Shown piece after piece: positions 40,653 to 49,065 of a stretch of 64,000 bases of DNA (positions are counted from its first letter, which is position 1; each line of letters begins with the position of its first letter). Origin of the DNA: Devosia sp. FKR38 (GTDB lineage: Bacteria > Pseudomonadota > Alphaproteobacteria > Rhizobiales > Devosiaceae); the NCBI RefSeq assembly GCF_005222805.1, contig NZ_STGC01000005.1, positions 372,001 through 436,000 on the forward strand. Direction: 5' to 3'. Both the position numbers and the translations under genes were made by a program. The notes below the pieces were generated by a model, which ran no database searches, was not told the origin of the DNA, and saw nothing but the letters and a program-made list of their open reading frames with translations.

Positions 40653-41636
40653 ATGACAAAGACCTGGATGGTGCGCGCCGGCGAAGGCGCGGCGTTTATC
40701 GATGATTTTCGTGATGAAGGGGTGGTGTCGATTGGCTGGGCACCGCTGGGGTCGCTTGAGAACTATGGCACGCGTGCCGACCTTGCGCGCGCTGTCGCTG
40801 CGATCTGGCCCGATTGGGGTAAGCAGTCCCAGTCCATGGCGGTCGGCCAAGTCTGGCGGTTCAAGGACGAGATTGGCAAGGACGACACCGTGGTCAGCTA
40901 TGACCCGGGTCGTCGCATCTATCTAGTCGGCACTGTCACCAACCCCTATCGCTTCGATCCCACAAGGTCGGAGCACCCCCACATCAAGCAGGTCCGCTGG
41001 GCAGGCGAAGTCAGCCGCGACCTGCTCAGCGCTGGCACCAAGAACAGCCTGGGTGCGATATCCACCATCTTCCTGGTGCCCAAGGAGGCCGCCGCAGACT
41101 TGCATCGCGCCATGACGTCAAAGGCGCCGGCAGAGGCTCCCGAGACAGCTGAGGCCGAAGAGGCCGTGCTGGCAGAGGACATGCAGGCCAAGGCGCTGGA
41201 GTTCATCAAGGACCGCGCCGCCAAGCTCGACTGGGAGCAGATGCAGCGGCTGGTTGCCGGGCTGCTGCGCGCCATGGGCTACAAGACCCGGATCTCGCCG
41301 GCCGGACCGGACCGCGGCAAGGATATCGTCGCCTCACCCGATGGCTTCGGCTTCGAGAGCCCGCGCATTGTTGTGGAGGTGAAGCACCGCAAGGGCGCCA
41401 TGGGCAGCCAGGAGATTCGCAGCTTTCTGGGCGGCCGACACAAAGACGACAAGGGCCTCTATGTCAGCACCGGCGGGTTCTCCAAGGACGCGCGCTATGA
41501 GGCTGAGCGGGCCAGCATTCCCCTCTCGCTCATGGACATAGACGAGCTCGTCGCCGCGCTGATTGAGAACTACGACGCACTGGATAACGAGACCAAACAG
41601 CTCCTGCCGCTGCGGCGGCTGTATTGGCCGATCTAG
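40653..41636 (+). CDS. PUA/EVE-like plus Mrr-type restriction endonuclease
   Basis: A 327-residue protein. Residues 1-115 (TKTWMVRAGEGAAFIDDFRDEGVVSIGWAPLGSLENY... VWRFKDEIGKDDTVVSYDPGRRIYLVGTVTNPYRF) resemble the PUA/EVE-type fold that flips modified bases. Residues ~190-310 hold the Mrr catalytic domain: MGYKTRISPAGPDRGKDIVASPDGFG, then IVVEVKHRKG (D...ExK), then QEIRSFLGGRHKDDKG. Such enzymes cut modified foreign DNA (type IV restriction). It stands as a single gene beside the type I operon. Confidence 0.85.
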   Translation: MTKTWMVRAGEGAAFIDDFRDEGVVSIGWAPLGSLENYGTRADLARAVAAIWPDWGKQSQSMAVGQVWRFKDEIGKDDTVVSYDPGRRIYLVGTVTNPYRFDPTRSEHPHIKQVRWAGEVSRDLLSAGTKNSLGAISTIFLVPKEAAADLHRAMTSKAPAEAPETAEAEEAVLAEDMQAKALEFIKDRAAKLDWEQMQRLVAGLLRAMGYKTRISPAGPDRGKDIVASPDGFGFESPRIVVEVKHRKGAMGSQEIRSFLGGRHKDDKGLYVSTGGFSKDARYEAERASIPLSLMDIDELVAALIENYDALDNETKQLLPLRRLYWPI

Positions 41637-41786
41637 CTAGATGCGGCAATTCGGATCGAGCATGACCCATATTGGTCTGGTGCCATTTCAAGTTTTCACC
41701 CGCGATCTAGGCTGTCGCCCGATGTGGGCGCAACTTTCTGCAGTCACCTGCGACACTCCGTCGAGCGTTTCGCTATAAAATGAAAC

Positions 41787-42185
41787 ATGAAGGCCAGACC
41801 TGTGTCTGGTCCCGCGTGTGACATGACTATGCTCGATATTCCCCGCCATCTCGAAGACGATTTTCCCATGACGCTCGAAGTGGCGTGCGAGGTGGAATTC
41901 GGTGGTGCGATCAAGCCCGCTAGTCTCCGGGCCGAGCATAGGCGCGGAAATCTGGTCCTCGAAAAAGTAGGACGCACTCACCTCGTCACACGCAATGCAA
42001 TCAGGGATATGCGTCGCAAGTGTCAGTTGGACCCACAGGTAAGGGACCCAGGCTTTGGCTCCAGCCGGAGCGCAAGAACAGCAACGGAAGCGTCGAGGCC
42101 GCCCGGTGGGTCATCCGTGACGGCAACATCAAACGCAGCACGGGATGCCCTCCAGGCGACCTTGCAGGGGCTGAGGCAGCACTAG
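41787..42185 (+). CDS. Excisionase-like small DNA-binding protein
   Basis: The core (TLEVACEVEFGGAIKPASLRAEHRRGNLVLEKVGRTHLVTRNAIRDMRRKCQ) matches the winged-helix excisionase-type proteins found beside tRNA-integrating recombinases of Hyphomicrobiales. The tail (ATEASRPPGGSSVTATSNAARDALQATLQGL) is of the same type. Start may be the ATG at 41787 or, more like relatives, the one at 41868. It overlaps the integrase start by 166 bp in another frame. Confidence 0.75.
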   Translation: MKARPVSGPACDMTMLDIPRHLEDDFPMTLEVACEVEFGGAIKPASLRAEHRRGNLVLEKVGRTHLVTRNAIRDMRRKCQLDPQVRDPGFGSSRSARTATEASRPPGGSSVTATSNAARDALQATLQGLRQH

Positions 42186-43183
42186 CGGAATACATCGCCC
42201 AGAAGCACGATCCTCGCCGCAACGTCGGCCAGCCGTCGCACGTGCTGATCGTCGACGTGCTCAACGTATACGCCCGCGACGTTGCTCACTTGCACGCGCG
42301 TCCGAGGGAATCGGCCGCAATGATAGCCAGGTTGGCGTCGTGGTGGGGGAACCCGCTTGAAGCATCCCGGAAAGCCATCGGGCCCAAACCGGTGCTGACC
42401 GGCTTCGTCAGCGACATCAATGCCGCCAACTGCCATGCCTATGTTACCTTCGTGGGCGCTACCAGATCAGCAAGCCGGGATCTGGAGATGCTCCGGGCGG
42501 CTCTTCGGCATGCCCAGGAACAGCGGGTGTTGGAAGGGACAGTGAACGTGACGCTGCCGCCTAAGTCCAAGCCGCGTGAACGCTGGCTGACGCGGTCCGA
42601 GGTCGCCAAGCTCGTTTGGACAGCCTGGCGGGGAGGAAGGGCAGCAAACGGTCGGTCAGGGGAGGGCGACAATTGGCACATGCGGCGGCACCTGGCACGG
42701 TTCATTCTGCTAGCCGTCTACACCGGGTCCCGACGTGGCGACGTCCTGAATGCCTCGTTCGTGCACAGCGTCGACCATGGCTACATCGATCTGGAGCGCG
42801 GCGTCTGGACGCGAAAGGCCTCTTCGAAACTTGCAACGAAGAAAAAGCAGACGACTATACCGCTACCGCTTGGCCTGCTCTCCCATCTCAGGCGTTGGCG
42901 CCGCGCTGGTCAGACCTTCGCGGTCGAGTTCAACGGCAGGAAAGTCGACAACATCAGCAAGGCCTTTCGCGCCCTGGTTGCTGAGTGCGGTCTAGATAAG
43001 GGAGTCATCCCCCATGCTCTCCGACATACCGCGGTGACGTGGGCAATGCAGAACGGTATCGAGCTTTGGGAGGCCGCAGGTTATTTTGGCATGACGGTGC
43101 AGACCTTGATGGAGGTTTACGGGCACCATCATCCCGATCACCTCAAGGGTGCTGCTGCAGCGATGGGCAAGCGCAAGAGGTAA
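42020..43183 (+). CDS. int: Tyrosine-type site-specific recombinase (island integrase)
   Basis: A 387-residue phage-type integrase. Core residues: first Arg in LAVYTGSRRGDVLNAS (~235), His/Arg box in VIPHALRHTAVTWAMQN (~335), and the nucleophile Tyr in LMEVYGHHHPDHLKGAA (~370). The N-terminal arm/core-binding region includes GPRLWLQPER and WVIRDGNIKRSTG. GTG start at 42020, overlapping the excisionase-like gene. It ends ~50 bp from the right att site in tRNA-Pro, the usual arrangement. Confidence 0.94.
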   Translation: MSVGPTGKGPRLWLQPERKNSNGSVEAARWVIRDGNIKRSTGCPPGDLAGAEAALAEYIAQKHDPRRNVGQPSHVLIVDVLNVYARDVAHLHARPRESAAMIARLASWWGNPLEASRKAIGPKPVLTGFVSDINAANCHAYVTFVGATRSASRDLEMLRAALRHAQEQRVLEGTVNVTLPPKSKPRERWLTRSEVAKLVWTAWRGGRAANGRSGEGDNWHMRRHLARFILLAVYTGSRRGDVLNASFVHSVDHGYIDLERGVWTRKASSKLATKKKQTTIPLPLGLLSHLRRWRRAGQTFAVEFNGRKVDNISKAFRALVAECGLDKGVIPHALRHTAVTWAMQNGIELWEAAGYFGMTVQTLMEVYGHHHPDHLKGAAAAMGKRKR

Positions 43184-43220
43184 CGATCCGGGCAAACCCT
43201 GTCGGTAACCCTGTCGGTGT

Positions 43221-43250
43221 AAAAAACCCCGACGTCCTGAGACGCCGGGG
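43221..43250 (-). terminator. Terminator of the restored tRNA-Pro gene
   Basis: Read on the minus strand, GACGTCGGGG (43227-43236) pairs, with one mismatch, with CCCCGGCGTC (43241-43250). It is followed by a T6 tract from 43226 down to 43221. Part of it belongs to the 74-bp repeat, so the island brings its own terminator. Confidence 0.85.
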
Positions 43251-43308
43251 TTGATTGGTCGGAGTAGAGTGATTCGAACACTCGACCCCCTGCTCCCGAA
43301 GCAGGTGC
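43235..43308. repeat. Island attachment site, right copy
   Basis: Perfect 74-bp copy of 27850-27923. It covers positions 3' of the anticodon stem through the acceptor end of tRNA-Pro and part of the terminator. Beyond 43308 the two copies differ at once, so recombination took place within it. Confidence 0.93.
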
Positions 43309-43332
43309 GCTACCAGGCTGCGCTATACTCCG
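43256..43332 (-). tRNA. tRNA-Pro (anticodon CGG)
   Basis: A 77-nt cloverleaf on the minus strand. The acceptor stem pairs CGGAGTA with TACTCCG, the D arm is GCGCAGCCTGGTAGCGC, the anticodon stem is CCTGC/GCAGG with loop TTCGGGA (anticodon CGG), and the T arm has GTTCGAATC. CCA is encoded. The 3' part is supplied by the island (74-bp repeat) and the 5' part by the chromosome. Confidence 0.95.
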
Positions 43333-43507
43333 TCAAAATCGCGACACGGGATTGGCGGGCGGACGGCCCAGATGGGCGTGTCGGCCATCGCGATGAGCCG
43401 GGTTATAGCTGCGCTTGCCCCGCCATTCAAGCGCTTCGCACAGGCTTTTTATGCAGCCGGTGACCGAGTTGCGAAGCAAAGTTAAACCGTGTAGGAACCG
43501 CGCCAGT

Positions 43508-43582
<75 letters not shown>

Positions 43583-43760
43583 GCCCCCAAATCGCCGATC
43601 CGCCGCCAGAAACCGCCTGAGTCCCACAGGGCCATGTCGCGGGGCGAGGCCATCGACGACCGGCGCCAATAGCTATGCCCGCAAACCAAGCCAGCGCTTT
43701 GCGTTGCATGGCGCCGTCACCATGCAGCGCATCTTCGCTCTATCTGGCGGACACCCCTGA

Positions 43761-45752
43761 TCATTGGAAAGAATGGGCCTCAACGGCTTCGAGGCCGCGC
43801 TGGGCATCTGCATAGCCTGTGGCGGCGACGGCGGCGAAGATATGGCGGGCGTCGCGGAGACGGCCGAGGTGGTAATAGCTCCAGGCGCGGATCGTCAGCA
43901 GGTCATTCTGTTCGGGCGCCATGTGCGCGCGGTGGTCGAGCAGCTGCAGCACCTCGTCATAGCGGCCGATGTTGAAATAGGCGACCGCCGTGCTGGACAA
44001 GATCGCCAGCTGCATTTCCCGGACGCGTTCGGCGCTCTGCGGCATGGCTGCCGCGGCAATCGCCGCCTCCTCGACCAGGCCAACCCGCAACAGCGCCAGT
44101 GTCAGGCCATAATAGCCATCGGTCCGCGCCGTGACCGAGGTCGTCAGAATCGCGCGACGGAAGGCTGCTTCGGCTTCCGAGGAGCGCTCCAGATCCATCA
44201 GGCACCAGGCCCGTGGAAGGGCTTGCGCGGGCGACAGCGTTGCGGGGTCCCTATAGGTCCCGCATTGGGCATAGGCCCGCTTCTGGGCGGCGGTCTGCTG
44301 CGCGACCAGCAGAAATGCTGGCGCGCTGCCGAGCCGGTAAACGGCAGGGGCGTACAGGCTCGGTTCGGGAATGCTGCTGATCACCGGCGCCTCGGTTGGC
44401 GCCCCAGGCGTGCCGAACAGGGCGATGCGGGGCGACAATGCGCCCCATTTGCGCATGATCTCCTTGACCGTCTCCCGGTCCTTGAGCTTGTCGCTGGCCA
44501 CCAGCAGGCCATAGGCCGCCGGCTCGTAGCCGGGGTTGTATTCCAGCGCCTTCTGGAACCAGCGGGCAGCCGTCTGGCTCTGCTGATAGTTAAGGGCATA
44601 CCAGCCCACAGCCTGGGCGCCGGCATAGTCCTTTGCCTCGTTGATGGAATCGGTGATGCGCACCAGCGTATCGGGCTCCAGCTCGATGGGCGGCATCGCC
44701 AGCAAGACGGCGTTGGCAACAGTCAGGTACAGCCCATCCAGTTCATCCGAACCATAGCGATGGTCTGCCAGCAGGCTCTCGGCATCGACCAGGTCCCGGG
44801 TTTGCATCATCGACAGGGCGAGGCCCGTGATCGATTCCGGCGCGCTGTCGATGTCAAAGGCCTTCTGGAACAGCATCCGCGCCTGTCGGCCGCGGTTGTT
44901 CTTGAGCTCGTAATAGCCGAGCAGGCGGAGATCGCCCGCGCTGGGCTCGGCTGCAACCGTCTGCTGCATCAAGCTGACTGCGGCAGGGTCGGCCTGTCGG
45001 AGGGCGCCGCCAACGACGTCTGCCAGCATCTGGCGCGCCTGGTCGACCCTAACCGAGGCGAACTCACCGTCGCGCTCGAGCAGGTAGAGCACTTCCAGGT
45101 CATCGGCACTGAGCACCAGGCGGGCCTTCTGCATGGTGGCCAGGCGCTCGGGGCTGGGATCGCAGTGATTGAGCACAAACTGATAGGCCTCAACCGCCCG
45201 GTTGTCGCTGCCGGCAGCGGCAAACGCCTCGGCCAGCGACCAGAGCAAATCCACGTTTGTGCAGACCAGTATGTCTGGATGATTGGCGGCCAGCGCGATG
45301 ACCCTGGCATGCTCCCTGGCGATGGCGGCCGCCCGGATGTCAGCCGCAGCAGTGCTGGCGGCCAAGGCGTCGACCAGGTCCTTTGGCGCGTGCCAGTTCG
45401 GATCGCTTGCCTGGCGCGCGGCAATCGCCGCGTCGACACCGGCAAGGTCCCCCGCGCCGAACAGGTCCCACATGGCCTGCAGACTCTCATCAACCGTACT
45501 CACCTCGGCCAGGGGATCGGCGGGCGGAACCCAGCCGGGATAGATTGCCGCCAGCCTGGCGGTTTCAGCGCGCAGGCGGCGTTCGTCGCCCTGTCTGGCA
45601 AAATAACGCAAGGCGCTCTCGTCAACGGCCGGCCCCGACTGGGGCGCAGGGCGCGGCATTGACGTCACCGGGCTTTGCTGGGCGGCTGCGCCCGTGGTCA
45701 GAACCAGACCGGCCAACAGCCCGAGCATCAGGCGATGGGAACCATGGGTCAT
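43761..45752 (-). CDS. BcsC-like TPR scaffold of cellulose export
   Basis: A 663-residue secreted protein (signal peptide LMLGLLAGLVLTTGAAAQ) made almost entirely of helical TPR-type repeats (ALNYQQSQTAARWFQKALEYNPGYEPAAYGLL, DLLTIRAWSYYHLGRLRDARHIFAAVA). It is much shorter than enterobacterial BcsC and lacks the C-terminal 16-strand porin, so cellulose exit must use another pore. ATG 45752 overlaps the bcsZ stop (ATGA). Last gene of the bcs cluster. Confidence 0.85.
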   Translation of the reverse strand: MTHGSHRLMLGLLAGLVLTTGAAAQQSPVTSMPRPAPQSGPAVDESALRYFARQGDERRLRAETARLAAIYPGWVPPADPLAEVSTVDESLQAMWDLFGAGDLAGVDAAIAARQASDPNWHAPKDLVDALAASTAAADIRAAAIAREHARVIALAANHPDILVCTNVDLLWSLAEAFAAAGSDNRAVEAYQFVLNHCDPSPERLATMQKARLVLSADDLEVLYLLERDGEFASVRVDQARQMLADVVGGALRQADPAAVSLMQQTVAAEPSAGDLRLLGYYELKNNRGRQARMLFQKAFDIDSAPESITGLALSMMQTRDLVDAESLLADHRYGSDELDGLYLTVANAVLLAMPPIELEPDTLVRITDSINEAKDYAGAQAVGWYALNYQQSQTAARWFQKALEYNPGYEPAAYGLLVASDKLKDRETVKEIMRKWGALSPRIALFGTPGAPTEAPVISSIPEPSLYAPAVYRLGSAPAFLLVAQQTAAQKRAYAQCGTYRDPATLSPAQALPRAWCLMDLERSSEAEAAFRRAILTTSVTARTDGYYGLTLALLRVGLVEEAAIAAAAMPQSAERVREMQLAILSSTAVAYFNIGRYDEVLQLLDHRAHMAPEQNDLLTIRAWSYYHLGRLRDARHIFAAVAATGYADAQRGLEAVEAHSFQ

Positions 45753-46795
45753 TTTGAACCTCCCAGACAATGTGGTGCGCTCTGGCGCAGATAGGACAGG
45801 GTCAGCAGCTGCAGGGTCGAGCCGTAATAGCTCTGCGGCGAGAACGTCAGCAGCGCAGGATCAATCGGCGCGCCATCGAGCACACAACTGATGGCGGCCC
45901 CGATGATGCGGTAGCCGGGCTCCTGCAGAGGGTCGATGGCCTGTCCCGTCTCGACCCGCGTGGTGGCGGCAGTCTCCCCGCTCAGCGGAGCAACGAACTG
46001 CCGCAGCAGCACGGGCTCCCGATCGCCGCCGCGCAGCAGATAGAGCGGGATGCGCACACTGTTGTAGCCGAACTCGGGCGCAAAGCCTGCCGCCGGCGCC
46101 GGCTGCTCGCCGCCCAGCGCAATCCAGTCGGTGGGCAATTGCAGCGGGCCGAAGCGCGATTCATGCACCAGCAGGCGACCGCTCTGGGCGATGGCGGACC
46201 AATCGGTGTTCGGAGCGACAGTGGCCAGAACCGGAAACGCCTCAAAGACCCAGTAGGAGAGGTTGATGATCGGGCCATCGGCCTGATCCTCTGGCCGAAA
46301 ACCGAAGGCACCTGGCAGCAGGATGTCGCGCCCACCCCAGCGCAGTGTCGCGGCACTGCCCACGGCATTGGCGAGCTTGCGGGCGGCGTCCACATAGTCG
46401 GGGCGGTCCCAGTCCCGACCAGCCAGAGCGAGCGCATAGGCTACGAGCAGGTCGCCGTCAGCGGCATTGTTGCTGTCGGTGACATGCGGCTTGGCGTCGG
46501 GCTCCCATTTCCAGGCTAAAAGGCCATCCTCGCGCACCATCAGCTCAGCTGTGGTGAAGCCCCAGATGGCGGCAAAGCCGTCCGTGTCCCCGGCCAGATA
46601 GGCGAGCAGCAGCCCATAGCCCTGGCCCTCGCTGTGCGAAATCTCGCCATTGGCGATGTCGATGACACGCCCCTGTTGCACGAAGGCCTGCTGATAGGCG
46701 GCCCATTCATCGGCATGAACGCTGCCCGGCTCGGCGGCCGCAGCGCCCGTCGTCATGGCAATTGTCATGCACAGTGCCCGATACAACTTCTTCAT
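45749..46795 (-). CDS. bcsZ: Endo-beta-1,4-glucanase BcsZ (GH8)
   Basis: A 348-residue periplasmic cellulase with signal peptide (LYRALCMTIAMTTGAAAAEPG). GH8 signatures: SHSEGQGYGLLLAYLAGD with the acid Glu (near 55), DSNNAADGDLLVAYALALAGRDW with the second Asp (near 115), and the product-site region GYNSVRIPLYLLRGGD. It trims or detangles nascent glucan chains. It overlaps bcsB and the downstream TPR gene by 4 bp each. Confidence 0.93.
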   Translation of the reverse strand: MKKLYRALCMTIAMTTGAAAAEPGSVHADEWAAYQQAFVQQGRVIDIANGEISHSEGQGYGLLLAYLAGDTDGFAAIWGFTTAELMVREDGLLAWKWEPDAKPHVTDSNNAADGDLLVAYALALAGRDWDRPDYVDAARKLANAVGSAATLRWGGRDILLPGAFGFRPEDQADGPIINLSYWVFEAFPVLATVAPNTDWSAIAQSGRLLVHESRFGPLQLPTDWIALGGEQPAPAAGFAPEFGYNSVRIPLYLLRGGDREPVLLRQFVAPLSGETAATTRVETGQAIDPLQEPGYRIIGAAISCVLDGAPIDPALLTFSPQSYYGSTLQLLTLSYLRQSAPHCLGGSK

Positions 46796-49065
46796 TTCAC
46801 CGACCTTCTGGTGATGCCCAGTACGCCGGCGGTTGCCAGTGTCAGGCCCACCAGCACCAGGCAAAGCCCCAGGGCATAGGCGAGCGTGTGGCTCGACACC
46901 CAATTGGTCACCACATTGCGCAGGTTGAAGAAATTCCATCCGTCGCTGGTCGAGAACGCCACGTGGTTGGGTTCGACAACCTGAATGGTGCTTTGATCGC
47001 TGGGCACGACCGAGACCCGCCCGGCCATATTGGGCCAGATCGCCGTCGAGGTGATCAGATCGACGCCTGACTTCAGCGCCGTGGCGTTGGGAATGGTCAG
47101 CATGGTCCAGAGTCCGCCCTCATCCTGCAGGGTCTGCAGCAGCACGGCCCTGTCGGACAGGCGCGGGGCATAGGGCTCATCCGGCGGCGGCAGGATACCC
47201 AGGCTATTGGGCCCGAGATCGAGCACCCCGGCGATCCAGGTTTGCAGGCGGCCAACGAGCGACTGGTCGCCCGAGCCGCCATTGGAGCGCCAACGCTGCA
47301 GGATCTCGTCCAGATCGCCACCGCCGGCCTCCAGCGCATTGTCGTCGCTGGCATAGGGCTGCAGCACGCCGATGCGCTGAATGGAATCGGGCGGGAGCTG
47401 TCCATAGGCCCCGACAAAGATCGCATCCTGGGCCGGCGACGGGCTGGCAAGGCTGACCGCGCCGATGGGGATCACCCGGTTGGTCTGCCCGGCCATGCGG
47501 GAGAGGAATGTCAGTGCCGCCGGCAGCGAGTCCTCGCCCGATCCGATCACCAGATTGGGCTGCGCATCGTCCACATAGGGAAAGCCTGTGTTGGCGAAGG
47601 CCGACAGATTGGGGACCTGCGACGCCCGGCCGAAGTCGGGCACGGTAAACGTGCTGTTGCTGGAAATGAGCAGGCGCTGGTCGGCACCCACGGTCACCGT
47701 GCCCGGCGCGCAGACATCGTCGGCCTGTGTGCGCAGCGCGGCGACGATTTCAAGCGTGTTGATGCCGGGGTGGAAGTCAGTCATGGGCACTTTGAGCGGC
47801 AAGTCGCGCAGCGCATCGTCTGTCCGCAGGATGGGGGTTACGGAAGCGATGTGCCCGTTGACGAATACGTCGAAGCGACTGCCCGGCAGCACGTCACTTG
47901 AATAGGCGGCATTGAGGGTAATCTGGGCCTGGCCATAGTGTGTGGCGTAGAAATCCTGCGGCAGCGCGAATGAAAAACTGGTCCGATAGCGCCGCCCGTT
48001 AAAGCTCAGGCCTTCAAAGCCCATTTCGGCAAACGACAGCGTACCGGCGCCATCAAGTTCACGCACGGGCAGGGCCGCATCAGCGCGCGGTGGCAGGCTG
48101 TTGTCGGGCTGCGGATAGTGCTCGGCGACCAGACGCACCTCGTCGAGGGCACGCGCCACGCCGTCCCAGTCCGGGCCGGACAGCACCAGCGTATTGGTGC
48201 CCGAGGGCGCAAACTCGGCAACGGGCCCTGTGCGGGCATCAACGGCAAGCGGCGCGATCGACCCCGGCAAGTCGCCGGCCGGCGCCACCAGCACATTGAG
48301 CACGCCGGGTTCCAAGGCGCTTGGGAGCGCGGTGGCATATTGCACATCGCTATTGGCGACACGCATGGACAGCGCCAGGCTCTGCACCATGTCGGCCAGC
48401 AGCGCGCCATGCTGCATGGCCGAGCCCGCGGGCAGAATGACCCGGATGACGCTATTGCCAGCTGCGGTCCAGCCGACCGCCGCGATATCGTCAAGGCGGG
48501 TCACCTCGCCAAGGCGCGGTCCGGAAAAGCGCAGGAAGGTGTCTGCTGAGGAAATGTCGCTCCACAATTCATAAGTGGACTCGATGGTGCAATCGGTGCG
48601 GTGGCGCTGGTCGGCCGAGATGGTGACGGTGTTAAAGCCCGGCACCAGAACCCCGGCCGGAACATCCACCTCCAGCTTGGCGATACTGGCGGCCGATGCG
48701 ATGGGATTAAGCAAAACTGTCGTGCCATTGATCTGCACCCGCAGGCGCGAGGATTCCGGCGCCACGACCAGCGCGTTGATATAGCCCAGGCTCAGGCTGG
48801 CTTGCGCCTGCACCTGCGCTGCGGTGAGATAGATCTGGTAGTTCCGGCGATCCACTTCGCCTGCCAGGCGGGCATCGCCGCTTGGAAGCAGATAGCGGAC
48901 AAACGCCGGGCTCTCCGCGACCACCACCGGGGTGGCGCTCTCGGGCGCCGCTTCGCCTGGAGTCACCAGGCCAGCTTCGGGCGTCATGTCGAAATGCGGC
49001 GCCGTCTGCGCGATGGCGGGCCCGGCCAGCACGACAAAGGCGATGGATGATAGCGTGCGGATCAT
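46792..49065 (-). CDS. bcsB: Cellulose synthase regulatory subunit BcsB
   Basis: A 757-residue periplasmic protein with signal peptide (TLSSIAFVVLAGPAIA) and one C-terminal membrane helix (HTLAYALGLCLVLVGLTLATAGVLGITRRS). Carbohydrate-binding jelly-roll modules alternate with flavodoxin-like ones, e.g. FVRYLLPSGDARLAGEVDRRNYQIYLTAAQ... INALVVAPESSRLRVQINGTTV. It guides the chain leaving BcsA and stabilises it in the membrane. Confidence 0.92.
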   Translation of the reverse strand: MIRTLSSIAFVVLAGPAIAQTAPHFDMTPEAGLVTPGEAAPESATPVVVAESPAFVRYLLPSGDARLAGEVDRRNYQIYLTAAQVQAQASLSLGYINALVVAPESSRLRVQINGTTVLLNPIASAASIAKLEVDVPAGVLVPGFNTVTISADQRHRTDCTIESTYELWSDISSADTFLRFSGPRLGEVTRLDDIAAVGWTAAGNSVIRVILPAGSAMQHGALLADMVQSLALSMRVANSDVQYATALPSALEPGVLNVLVAPAGDLPGSIAPLAVDARTGPVAEFAPSGTNTLVLSGPDWDGVARALDEVRLVAEHYPQPDNSLPPRADAALPVRELDGAGTLSFAEMGFEGLSFNGRRYRTSFSFALPQDFYATHYGQAQITLNAAYSSDVLPGSRFDVFVNGHIASVTPILRTDDALRDLPLKVPMTDFHPGINTLEIVAALRTQADDVCAPGTVTVGADQRLLISSNSTFTVPDFGRASQVPNLSAFANTGFPYVDDAQPNLVIGSGEDSLPAALTFLSRMAGQTNRVIPIGAVSLASPSPAQDAIFVGAYGQLPPDSIQRIGVLQPYASDDNALEAGGGDLDEILQRWRSNGGSGDQSLVGRLQTWIAGVLDLGPNSLGILPPPDEPYAPRLSDRAVLLQTLQDEGGLWTMLTIPNATALKSGVDLITSTAIWPNMAGRVSVVPSDQSTIQVVEPNHVAFSTSDGWNFFNLRNVVTNWVSSHTLAYALGLCLVLVGLTLATAGVLGITRRSVK

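Larger units (their letters stand above)
27924..43308. mobile_element. Integrative genomic island at tRNA-Pro(CGG), defence-rich
   Basis: The element lies between a perfect 74-bp direct repeat made of the 3' half of tRNA-Pro. A tyrosine recombinase and an excisionase-like gene sit at the right end, the integrase ending ~50 bp from the repeat. The incoming copy of the tRNA tail rebuilds a full tRNA at 43256-43332. Cargo includes hipBA, an XRE/small/NYN cassette, a four-gene type I restriction operon, an Mrr fusion, a secreted protein, and two unknown genes. I see no conjugation, replication or virion genes. It therefore resembles an integrative mobilisable or satellite-like island rather than a complete ICE or prophage. 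Confidence 0.93.

Noticed and set aside
43764-45662. Long plus-strand frame (632 codons) opposite the bcsC-like gene
   Set aside because: It is an antisense shadow caused by high GC. The minus strand holds a signal peptide and TPR-like repeats, and joins bcsZ by a 4-bp overlap.
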